A DNA stretch of 12,028 nucleotides, taken from contig NW_003157349.1 in NCBI RefSeq assembly GCF_000003605.2, forward strand, positions 1 through 12,028, in the 5' to 3' direction. Numbering within the stretch: the first letter of the stretch is position 1; each line of letters opens with the position of its first letter. This document shows positions 1-6,261 of this stretch, in pieces. Position numbers and translations under genes: made by a program. Under the pieces are notes generated by a model. That model made no database searches. It saw only the letters and a program-made list of their open reading frames with translations, and was not told where the DNA came from. Origin of the DNA: Saccoglossus kowalevskii (Eukaryota; Hemichordata; Enteropneusta; Harrimaniidae).

Positions 1-48
1 TTCATCAATATCTTTACAAATGCGAAAATTGGTATAGGAATTCGAAAC

Positions 49-87
49 TATAAATCAACCAAAACATACCACATGTGTATCATTGCT
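49..87 (+). promoter_or_regulatory. Core promoter of homeobox gene 1 (TATA + initiator)
   Basis: TATAAAT at 49-55 lies 33 nt before the A of TCATT at 80-84, which resembles an arthropod initiator (TCAKT). This is normal TATA-to-start spacing. The start inferred at 82 gives a 46-nt leader before the ATG at 128. That leader holds a four-codon upstream ORF (ATG at 105, TAA at 117-119). Confidence 0.6.
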
Positions 88-127
88 ACACGCTTTCTTG
101 TCCCATGCGTATCGTATAAAGAATACT

Positions 128-1076
128 ATGGCATTACATATTGACAACACCCATTTTACAGCCAATGTTATGTTGAACTTATTACCGGTGTTAGATATTG
201 CTGGTCGGTTTGATTGGAAGAATGTCTGCGGTTACGTAGATGGTAAATCGCACAGCAAAGGTAAGTAAATGTGCTCTACTTTAAATAATTATGTCTCACC
301 GAATTAACTTCAAAATGGATTATAGTGGTTTAGGTCACGTAATGTTGTATCACAATTGCTACAGACACAAATATGTGGGTTTTTTTATTTTTACAGGTAG
401 TTATGTTGGCAGGAAATCAAGTCGCTATATCTACAGCGAGACACAGTCGGTTTTATTAGAAGTAATATTTACAACTACTACGGAGTATCTAAATCGCGAC
501 ATGCGCAAGCGTATCGCCATAATTACCAACTTATCGGAAAAGTCAATTATGGTAAGTGAGAGCATTATGTATGCACCAAAGTATGTTATAATGTAAGCGA
601 ACAGTTTATTGTTGTTCATTATACAATAATCTATTTTATTCACTTTTCAGAAGTGGTTTCAGAATCGTCGGGGTCAAAAACGGAGGCAAGAACGGAAAAG
701 AGATGCCGTGTTATATGCTAAGCACCATCAAGCACCAATACAAAAGTTGAAAGAATCGACGACGCGTTTTCCGTCCGTGCGAAGTCGAGGAAAATCAGTG
801 GACACTCGACTTGATGTCCTACCAGCAACGCCTTCCCTCAGTGAATATATTGGTGTTCCACAATCCAGTAGTACACCAAGGCATTGTAGTGATACGAAGA
901 TACAAAATTGCAGTACACATTCCAGTGGTATCCTGACAGACGTCTATCAAAGTGAAATAGAAATATGTAGTACACCTTGTAAAGACGTGTCATCAGATTT
1001 GTCATTTAATGGAATTACTGATTTAGATCGTACTCTGTGTCCATTAGTCATTTGCGAAGCTTCATATTCTGTTTGA
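128..1076 (+). CDS. Divergent homeodomain protein, array copy 1
   Basis: Probable nuclear, sequence-specific DNA-binding transcription factor of 237 residues; the homeobox subfamily is not recognised. Exons are 128-260, 397-551 and 651-1076. Introns of 136 nt (phase 1) and 99 nt (phase 0) both start GTAAGT, and intron 1 ends in a T-rich tract plus ACAG. The homeodomain spans about residues 50-110. Arg54, Gln61, Leu65, Phe69, Leu76, Leu90 and WFQNRR (98-103) match canonical positions 5, 12, 16, 20, 26, 40 and 48-53. One extra residue sits in the loop between helices 1 and 2 (TTTTE at 70-74). Position 47 is Lys and 46 is Met, both unusual. Intron 2 falls between homeodomain positions 46 and 47, a known homeobox intron site. 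A basic stretch (103-113) follows, then a Ser/Thr-rich tail with six Cys and no recognised domain. Residues 1-45 match nothing I know. The ATG at 128 is the first in-frame ATG after the TATA box and has A at -3 and G at +4. This copy is closest to the consensus of the five. Confidence 0.87.
261..396 (+). other. Intron 1 of homeobox gene 1
   Basis: Phase 1 intron, GTAAGT donor, acceptor after a T-tract and TTTTTACAG. The GT|AG boundaries join residue 45 (Gly) from G260 and GT397-398. The intron carries a TAATTA core at 286-291. Its length varies among copies (136, 135, 135, 134, 137 nt), mostly through the T-run before the acceptor. Confidence 0.85.
552..650 (+). other. Intron 2 of homeobox gene 1
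   Basis: Phase 0 intron of 99 nt, the same length in all five copies. The donor is GTAAGT after ATG, and the acceptor is TTTTCAG before AAGTGG. Splicing joins Met96 to Lys97-Trp98 and so rebuilds recognition helix 3. Without it neither exon encodes a complete homeodomain. Confidence 0.88.
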
Positions 1077-1130
1077 GAAAAGCATTTATTCGTGGTTAGT
1101 CATTTTAATTTCGTGTACATAATACGTTAT

Positions 1131-1147
1131 AATAAAATATAAATAAA
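1131..1147 (+). promoter_or_regulatory. Poly(A) signals of homeobox gene 1
   Basis: Two AATAAA hexamers, 1131-1136 and 1142-1147, lie 55 and 66 nt after the stop codon. A GT-containing stretch (TATTGTGTATTC) follows and could be the downstream element. The 3' UTR would be about 80-90 nt. Confidence 0.7.
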
Positions 1148-1237
1148 AAATACATATTGTGTATTCAATTATGAGTCAAGATCGAAAGGAACAGTGTGAT
1201 CTGGTCAAACGTTGTGATGTAAAAAATAAAAATACCT

Positions 1238-1261
1238 TGCATACGAAGCAGGCGATATGCA
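1238..1261 (+). repeat. Inverted repeat just before tRNA 1
   Basis: TGCATA (1238-1243) and TATGCA (1256-1261) are perfect inverted arms around a 12-nt loop, ending 2 nt before the tRNA. Versions occur before every tRNA copy. Before the second copies the arms are GCATA/TATGC. The copy before 3536 has one arm base changed, and so does the copy before 8819. Confidence 0.6.
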
Positions 1262-1263
1262 GT

Positions 1264-1347
1264 GTCTCCGTGGCGCAACGGATAGCGCGTCGGACTTCTA
1301 GTTGAAACAGTTATTCGAGGCTGTGGGTTCGAATCCCACCGGAGATG
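1264..1347 (+). tRNA. tRNA-Arg(UCU), intron-containing, unit 1
   Basis: Acceptor stem GTCTCCG pairs with CGGAGAT (a G-U at pair 1-72, as usual for this isoacceptor), followed by discriminator G. The D-stem is GCGC/GCGC, the anticodon loop is CTTCTA with TCT, and the T-arm GTGGG-TTCGAAT-CCCAC carries the B box GGTTCGAATCC. A 12-nt intron (GTTGAAACAGTT) sits after base 37. This copy is 84 nt, one G shorter than the others: TTCGAGG replaces TTCGGAGG. The anticodon stem still pairs (TCGGA with TTCGA) and the variable loop becomes 4 nt, so it may still work. Pol III terminator TTTT at 1355-1358. Confidence 0.9.
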
Positions 1348-1524
1348 GCTCTTCTTTTAAGTCACGATGGACATGTTTTGTTCAAATTGTCCTCAATGGT
1401 TTTAACATATTGGACAGTTGTAGCTCTCCTCGGTGCTAATAATTAGAAAGACCGTCGACTGAGATTAAAATATTCTACACGGATTTTGATGTAATGAACC
1501 AAATACAAAAATGGCTACTAATGG

Positions 1525-1533
1525 TATAAAAAG
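1525..1533 (+). promoter_or_regulatory. Invariant TATAAAAAG box in the spacer
   Basis: TATAAAAAG inside AATGGTATAAAAAG is identical in all eight tRNA-downstream segments (starts 1525, 3807, 4167, 6446, 8725, 9086, 11367 and 11729), although nearby bases vary. It looks like a strong Pol II TATA box, yet no conserved ORF follows. In long units it lies about 94 bp upstream of the second tRNA. It may be a non-coding RNA promoter or mere sequence relic. Confidence 0.35.
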
Positions 1534-1652
1534 CCAACTGATTGTAGCGATACTAGGTGTTTGATACGTGTTCTACACGAGCCTTTGTAAGATCAACCGA
1601 AATATAAAAATAATTACCTAATTCCATCAACATACATGTCCTTGCTTATCCC

Positions 1653-1676
1653 CAACGTCTACATGGAATGACGTTG
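1653..1676 (+). repeat. Conserved 7-bp hairpin, CAACGTC/GACGTTG
   Basis: CAACGTC and GACGTTG are perfect inverted arms around TACATGGAAT. Arms and loop are identical in all five units (1653, 4294, 6574, 9214 and 11857). The arms contain ACGT. Function is unknown; it could be a protein-binding site or part of an RNA. Confidence 0.55.
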
Positions 1677-2321
1677 AATGCTCTTTAACATGTTGTTGAA
1701 GCACCGTCACACGGTAAATGTTGGTGAGTTGAAACATAATCAACCGGAACAATCACAGAGTTAGTGAGTTTTCACGATCCGCGGATTATTAATTAGCATT
1801 CCAATTATTAACACATTTGCCAAAAATTAACACATTTGCCATGATATTAGAAAGCCGGCATTTTTGAAAGAAAAGCAGTTCTCTATTGGCTTGTTTTGTT
1901 CAATTTAACGTCAGTCTTCTGTCCGAATTAAACAGCAGTATCTTACCTATGTATCAATAATTAAAGAACACCAACGAGAGAAGAGCGTCGGATGAGATTT
2001 ATAATTCCATACACATTTTGAAATGGTATACTCATTAATAAACACAACAAAATCGCCGCAGCCAGTAGACGTTTTTTTTGTTTTGTCGAAGCGCCATCAC
2101 TCGGTGAATGCCGGCAAGTTCAATCATTAACAGCTTTACACATCCGAGTTCCTGTGTCTTTTCACGTTATATGGAGTGTTAATTGGCATAACAACACTGC
2201 GAGTTAACACATTTGTAGCGCAAGTAAACAGACGGCATTTTACAGAAGGGGGCGGCAATCCATTGACAAAGTTTTCTTGAATATCCTTACAAATGCGAAA
2301 ATTGGTATAAGAATTCGAAAC

Positions 2322-2360
2322 TATAAATCAACCAAAACATACCACATGTGTATCATTGCT
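2322..2360 (+). promoter_or_regulatory. Core promoter of homeobox gene 2
   Basis: TATAAAT at 2322-2328 and TCATT at 2353-2357, with the same spacing as in unit 1. Just upstream, GGTATAAG replaces GGTATAGG, which removes a TAG in the frame of the gene. This matters only if transcription starts further upstream. Confidence 0.6.
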
Positions 2361-2400
2361 ATACGCTTTCTCGTCCCATGCGTATCGTATAAAGAATACT

Positions 2401-3348
2401 ATGGCATTACATATTGACAACACCCATTTTATAGCCTATGTTATGTTGAACTTATTACCGGTGTTAGATATTGCTGGTCGGTTTGATTGGAAGAATGTCT
2501 GCGGTTACGTAGATGGTAAATCGCACAGCAAAGGTAAGTAAATGTGCTCTACTTTAAATAATTATGTCTCACCGAATTAACTTCAAAATGGATTATAGTG
2601 GTTTAGGTCACGTAATGTTGTATCACGATTGCTACAGACACAAATATGTGTTTTTTTTATTTTTACAGGTAGTTATGTTGGCAGGAAATCAAGTCGCTAT
2701 ATCTACAGCGAGACACAGTCGGTTTTATTAGAAGTAATATTTACAACTACTACGGAGTATCTAAATCGCGACATGCGCAAGCGTATCGCCATAATTACCA
2801 ACTTATCGGAAAAGTCAATTATGGTAAGTGAGAGCATTATGTATGCACCAAAGTATGTTATAATGTAAGCGAACAGTTTCTTGTTGTTCATTATACAATA
2901 ATCTATTTTATTCACTTTTCAGAAGTGGTTTCAGAATCGTCGGGGTCAAAAACAGAGGCAAAAACGGAAAAGAGATGCCGTGTTATATGCTAAGCACCAT
3001 CAAGCACCAATACAAAAGTTGAAAGAATCGACGACGCGTTTTTCGTCCGTGCGAAGTCGAGGAAAATCAGTGGACACTCGACTTGATGTCCTACCAGCAA
3101 CGCCTTCCCTCAGTGAATATGTTGGTGTTCCACAATCCAGTAGTACACCAAGGCATTGTAGTGATACGAAGATACAAAATTGCAGTACACATTCCAGTGG
3201 TATCCTGACAGACGTCTATCAAAGTGAAATAGAAATATGTAGTACACCTTGTAAAGACGTGTCATCAGATTTGTCATTTAATGGAATTACTGATTTAGAT
3301 CGTACTCTGTGTCCATTAGTCATTTGCGAAGCTTCATATTCTGTTTGA
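2401..3348 (+). CDS. Divergent homeodomain protein, array copy 2
   Basis: Intact 237-residue copy with exons 2401-2533, 2669-2823 and 2923-3348 (introns 135 and 99 nt). Compared with the consensus it has six replacements and no silent change: T11I and N13Y in the N-terminal region, R107Q and E110K in the basic end of the homeodomain, and P137S and I163V in the tail. R107Q removes a positive charge and E110K adds one, so the basic stretch is rearranged and not lost. All recognition-helix core residues (WFQNRR) are kept. It is the most diverged copy at protein level and could differ in DNA affinity. Confidence 0.86.
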
Positions 3349-3402
3349 GAAAAGCATTTATTCGTGGTTAGTCATTTTAATTTCGTGTACATAATACGTT
3401 AT

Positions 3403-3419
3403 AATAAAATATAAATAAA
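3403..3419 (+). promoter_or_regulatory. Poly(A) signals of homeobox gene 2
   Basis: AATAAA at 3403-3408 and 3414-3419, in the same positions relative to the stop codon as in unit 1. Confidence 0.7.
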
Positions 3420-3535
3420 AAATACATATTGTGTATTCAATTATTAGTCAAGATCGAAAGGAACAGTGTGATCTGGTCAAACGTTGTGATGTAAAAATTA
3501 AAAATACCTTGCATACGAAGCAGGCGATATGTAGT

Positions 3536-3620
3536 GTCTCCGTGGTGCAACGGATAGCGCGTCGGACTTCTAGTTGAAACAGTTATTCGGAGGCTGTGGG
3601 TTCGAATCCCACCGGAGATG
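3536..3620 (+). tRNA. tRNA-Arg(UCU), intron-containing, unit 2 first copy
   Basis: 85 nt with the 12-nt intron after base 37. One change, GGCGC to GGTGC, turns a D-stem C-G into a U-G wobble and lies inside the A box, so the fold survives but promoter strength may drop. T-arm, anticodon stem TCGGA/TTCGG and acceptor are intact. Terminator TTTT at 3628-3631. The upstream inverted repeat has one base changed (TATGTA). Confidence 0.88.
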
Positions 3621-3900
3621 GCTCTTCTTTTAAGTCACGATGGACATGTTTTGTTCAAATTGTCGTCAATAGTCTTAACATATTGGACAGTTGTAGCTCT
3701 CCTCGGTACTAATAATTAGGAAAGACCGAGACCGTCGACTGAGATTAAAATATTCTGCACGCATTTTGATGGAATGAACCAATATAAAAAAAATGGCTAC
3801 CAATGGTATAAAAAGCCAACTGGTTGTAGCGATACAAGGTGTTTGGTGTTGTGATGTATCAAATAAAAATATCTTGCATATGAAGCAGGCGGTATGCTGT

Positions 3901-3985
3901 GTCTCCGTGGCGCAACGGATAGCGCGTCGGACTTCTAGTTGAAACAGTTATTCGGAGGCTGTGGGTTCGAATCCCACCGGAGATG
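3901..3985 (+). tRNA. tRNA-Arg(UCU), intron-containing, unit 2 second copy
   Basis: Fully intact 85-nt copy identical in body to the tRNAs at 6177 and 8455. Its upstream flank (GCATATGAAG, GGTATGCTGT) is of the second-copy type, whose tRNAs in units 4 and 5 are degraded. Either this one was repaired by conversion or the others decayed later. Terminator TTTT at 3993-3996. Confidence 0.92.
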
Positions 3986-4962
3986 GCTCTTCTTTTAAGT
4001 CACGATGGACATGTTTTGTTCAAATTGTCGTCAATGGTCTTAACATATTGGACAGTGTAGCTCTCCTCGGTGCTAATAATTAGAAAGACCAGACCGTCGA
4101 CTGAGATTAAAATATTCTGCACGCATTTTGATGGAATGAACCAAATACAAAAATGGCTACCAATGGTATAAAAAGCCAACTGGTTGTAGCGATACTAGGT
4201 GTTTGATATATGTTCTACACGAGCCTATGTAAGATCAACCGAAATATAAAATAATTACCTAATTCCATCAACATACATGTCCTTGCCTATCCCCAACGTC
4301 TACATGGAATGACGTTGAATGCTCTTTAACATGTTATTGAAGCGCCGTCACTCGGTAAACGTTGGTGTGTTGAAACATAATCAACCCGAACACTCACAGA
4401 GTTAGTGAGTTTTTACGACCCGCGGATTATTAATTAGCATTCCAATTGTTAACATATTCGCCAATAGTTAACACATTTGCCATGATATTAGAAAGCCGAC
4501 ATTTTTGAAAGAAAAGCAGTTCTCTATTGGCTTGTTTTGTTCAATTTAACGTCAGTGTTCTGTTCGAATTAAATAGCAGTATCTTTCCTAAGTGTCAATA
4601 ATTAAAGAACACCAAAGAGAGAAGAGCGTCGGGTGAGATTTATAATTCCATACACATTTTGAAATGCTATACTCATTAATAAACACAACAAAATCGCCGC
4701 AGTCAGTATACGTTTTTTTTGTTTTGTCGAAGCGCCATCACTCGGTGAATGCCAGCAAGTTCAATCATTCACAGCTTCACACATCCGAGTTCCAGTGTCT
4801 TTTCACGTTATATGGAGTGTTAATTGGCATAACAACACTGTGAGTTAACACATTTGTAGCGCAATTAAACAGACGGCATTTTACTGAAGGAGGCGGCAAT
4901 CCATTGACAAAGTTTTCTTGAATATCCTTACAAATGCGACAATTGGTATAGGAATTCGAAAC
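3986..4962 (+). other. Spacer between tRNA 3 and promoter 3; no gene seen
   Basis: Holds a TATAAAAAG box (4167-4175), the conserved hairpin (4294-4317), the GAAGCGCCGTCACTCGG landmark (4339), a palindrome with one mismatch (ACCCGCGGAT near 4428), TAATTA, and both halves of the decayed duplication. Here the first GAAGC landmark reads GAAGCGCC, like the second half in all units, which hints at local exchange between the halves. Confidence 0.7.
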
Positions 4963-5001
4963 TATAAATTAACCAAAACATACCACATGTGTATCATTGC
5001 T
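4963..5001 (+). promoter_or_regulatory. Core promoter of homeobox gene 3
   Basis: TATAAAT at 4963-4969 and TCATT at 4994-4998. Sequence just after the TATA box reads TAACC where other units read CAACC. Confidence 0.6.
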
Positions 5002-5041
5002 ACACGCTTTCTCGTCCCATGCGTATCGTATAAAGAATACT

Positions 5042-5989
5042 ATGGCATTACATATTGACAACAACCATTTTACAGCTAATGTTATGTTGAACGTATTACC
5101 GGTGTTAGATATTGCTTGTCGGTTTGATTGGAAGAATGTCTGCGGTTACGTAGATGGTAAATCGCACAGCAAAGGTAAGTAAATGTGCTCTACTTTAAAT
5201 AATTATGTCTCACCGAATTAACTTCAAAATGGATTATAGTGGTTTAAGTCACGTAATGTTGTATCAAGAATGCTACGGACGCAAATATGTTTTTTTTATA
5301 TTTTTACAGGTAGTTATGTTGGCAGGAAATCAAGTCGCTATATCTACAGCGAGACACAGTCGGTTTTATTAGAAGTAATATTTACAACTACTACGGAGTA
5401 TCTAAATCGCGACATGCGCAAGCGTATCGCCATAATTACCAACTTATCGGAAAAGTCAATTATGGTAAGTGAGAGCATTATGTATGCACCAAAGTATGTT
5501 ATAATGTAAGCGAACAGTTTATTGTTGTTCATTATACAATAATCTATTTTATTCACTTTTCAGAAGTGGTTTCAGAATCGTCGGGGTCCAAAACGGAGGC
5601 AAGAACGGAAAAGAGATGCCGTGTTGTATGCTAAGCACCATCAAGCACCAATACAAAAGTTGAAAGAATCGACGACGCGTTTTCCGTCCGTGCGAAGTCG
5701 AGGAAAATCAGTGGACACTCGACTTGATGTCCTACCAGTAACGCCTTCCCTCAGTGAATATATTGGTGTTCCACAATCCAGTAGTACACCAAGGCATTGT
5801 AGTGATACGAAGATACAAAATTGCAGTACACATTCCAGTGGTATCCTGACAGACGTCTATCAAAGTGAAATAGAAATATGTAGTACACCTTGTAAAGACG
5901 TGTCATCAGATTTGTCATTTAATGGAATTACTGATTTAGATCGTACTCTGTGTCCATTAGTCATTTGCGAAGCTTCATATTCTGTTTGA
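5042..5989 (+). CDS. Divergent homeodomain protein, array copy 3
   Basis: Intact 237-residue copy with exons 5042-5174, 5310-5464 and 5564-5989 (introns 135 and 99 nt). Replacements relative to the consensus are T8N, L18V and G26C in the N-terminal region, Q105P just after WFQNRR-G, and A155V in the tail. Silent changes are GCC to GCT at codon 12 and TTA to TTG at codon 117. Q105P puts a proline at homeodomain position 55, normally Lys or Arg, and could end helix 3 early. It is shared with copy 4, together with the TTG change, showing a common ancestor or conversion tract between copies 3 and 4. Confidence 0.86.
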
Positions 5990-6043
5990 GAAAAGCATTT
6001 ATTCGTGGTTAGTCATTTTAATTTCGTGTACATAATACGTTAT

Positions 6044-6049
6044 AATAAA
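6044..6049 (+). promoter_or_regulatory. Poly(A) signal of homeobox gene 3
   Basis: Only the first AATAAA remains. The second, present in the other four copies, has become AATACA. Confidence 0.7.
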
Positions 6050-6176
6050 ATATGAATACAAAATACATATTGTGTATTCAATTATGCGTCAAGATCGAAA
6101 GGAACAGTGTGATCTGGTCAAACGTTGTGATGTAAAAAATAAAAATACCTTGCATACGAAGCAGGCGATATGCAGT

Positions 6177-6261
6177 GTCTCCGTGGCGCAACGGATAGCG
6201 CGTCGGACTTCTAGTTGAAACAGTTATTCGGAGGCTGTGGGTTCGAATCCCACCGGAGATG
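6177..6261 (+). tRNA. tRNA-Arg(UCU), intron-containing, unit 3
   Basis: Intact 85-nt gene. All stems pair, U8, A14, G18-G19, U33 and the TTCGA loop are in place, the B box is perfect, and the intron is GTTGAAACAGTT. Terminator TTTT at 6269-6272. It serves as the reference for the array. Confidence 0.93.

Larger units (their letters stand above)
1437..2240 (+). repeat. Ancient decayed direct duplication inside the spacer
   Basis: Two diverged halves share ordered landmarks. Half 1 (about 1437-1900) has TAATTAG, then GTCGactGAGATT, ATTTTGA, GAAGCACCGTCAC (1698), TTTTCACG, TTAATTAGCAT, TTAACACATTTG and CCGGCATTTTT. Half 2 (about 1955-2275) has TAATTAAAG, GTCGgatGAGATT, CATTTTGA, GAAGCGCCATCAC (2088), TTTTCACG, TTAATTGGCAT, TTAACACATTTG and ACGGCATTTT. 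Half 1 has about 130 extra bp, including the TATAAAAAG box and the hairpin. The same pair is present in every unit, so it predates the array. Confidence 0.65.
1..2273 (+). repeat. Array unit 1 (short type, one tRNA)
   Basis: This unit is delimited by equivalence to window position 1. It holds promoter, homeobox gene copy 1, one tRNA-Arg and a spacer. After the tRNA, the diagnostic bases of the second (b) segment of long units appear early: CAATGGT near 1394 and GGTGCTAAT near 1433. The unit therefore looks like a long unit that lost the interval between its two tRNA segments, with the crossover within about 50 bp after the tRNA. It also lacks the usual GAGACC hexamer before GTCGAC near 1450. 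Confidence 0.9.
1348..2321 (+). other. Spacer between tRNA 1 and promoter 2; no gene seen
   Basis: No open frame here is conserved among units. Recognisable parts are the tRNA terminator, a TAATTA site at 1440-1445, an invariant TATAAAAAG box (1525-1533), TAATTA at 1611-1616, a perfect hairpin (1653-1676), a 10-bp palindrome ATCCGCGGAT (1777-1786), TAATTA at 1790-1795, two direct copies of TTAACACATTTGCCA (1808-1822 and 1827-1841), TAATTA at 1958-1963 and a poly-T run near 2072-2079. Much of it is an old decayed duplication, described separately. Confidence 0.75.
3483..4205 (+). repeat. ~365-bp tandem duplication carrying two tRNAs, unit 2
   Basis: The segment from GTTGTGATGT (3483) through tRNA to GGTGTTTGG (about 3846) is repeated from 3848 to about 4205, with a period of 365 bp. 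Each half contains tRNA, terminator, GTCGAC region and TATAAAAAG box. The junction joins GTGTTTGG to GTTGTGATG, short similar strings that could have seeded the original unequal exchange. The halves differ at diagnostic bases (CAATAGT/CAATGGT, GGTACTAAT/GGTGCTAAT, TTCTGCACGCATTTTGATGG in half a). Confidence 0.88.
2274..4914 (+). repeat. Array unit 2 (long type, two tRNAs)
   Basis: Long unit of 2641 bp containing homeobox gene copy 2, tRNAs at 3536 and 3901, and a spacer. The second tRNA segment has the b-type upstream flank (GGTATGCTGT) but an a-type, intact tRNA body. This suggests local gene conversion or a crossover inside the duplicated segment. Confidence 0.9.

Noticed and set aside
83-127. 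N-terminal extension of the homeodomain protein by 15 residues
   Set aside because: The first codon there is TTG, not ATG, and position 83 lies at the predicted initiator itself. The ATG at 128 has a good context (A at -3, G at +4).
431-643. 70-codon open frame on the - strand, present in all units
   Set aside because: It is antisense to exon 2 and intron 2 and is conserved only because those are. It has no promoter or domain.
1264-1347. tRNA-derived SINE in place of true tRNA genes
   Set aside because: The copies keep all stems, a canonical 37/38 intron and a nearby TTTT terminator. They lack a SINE body, a poly(A) or simple-repeat tail and target-site duplications.
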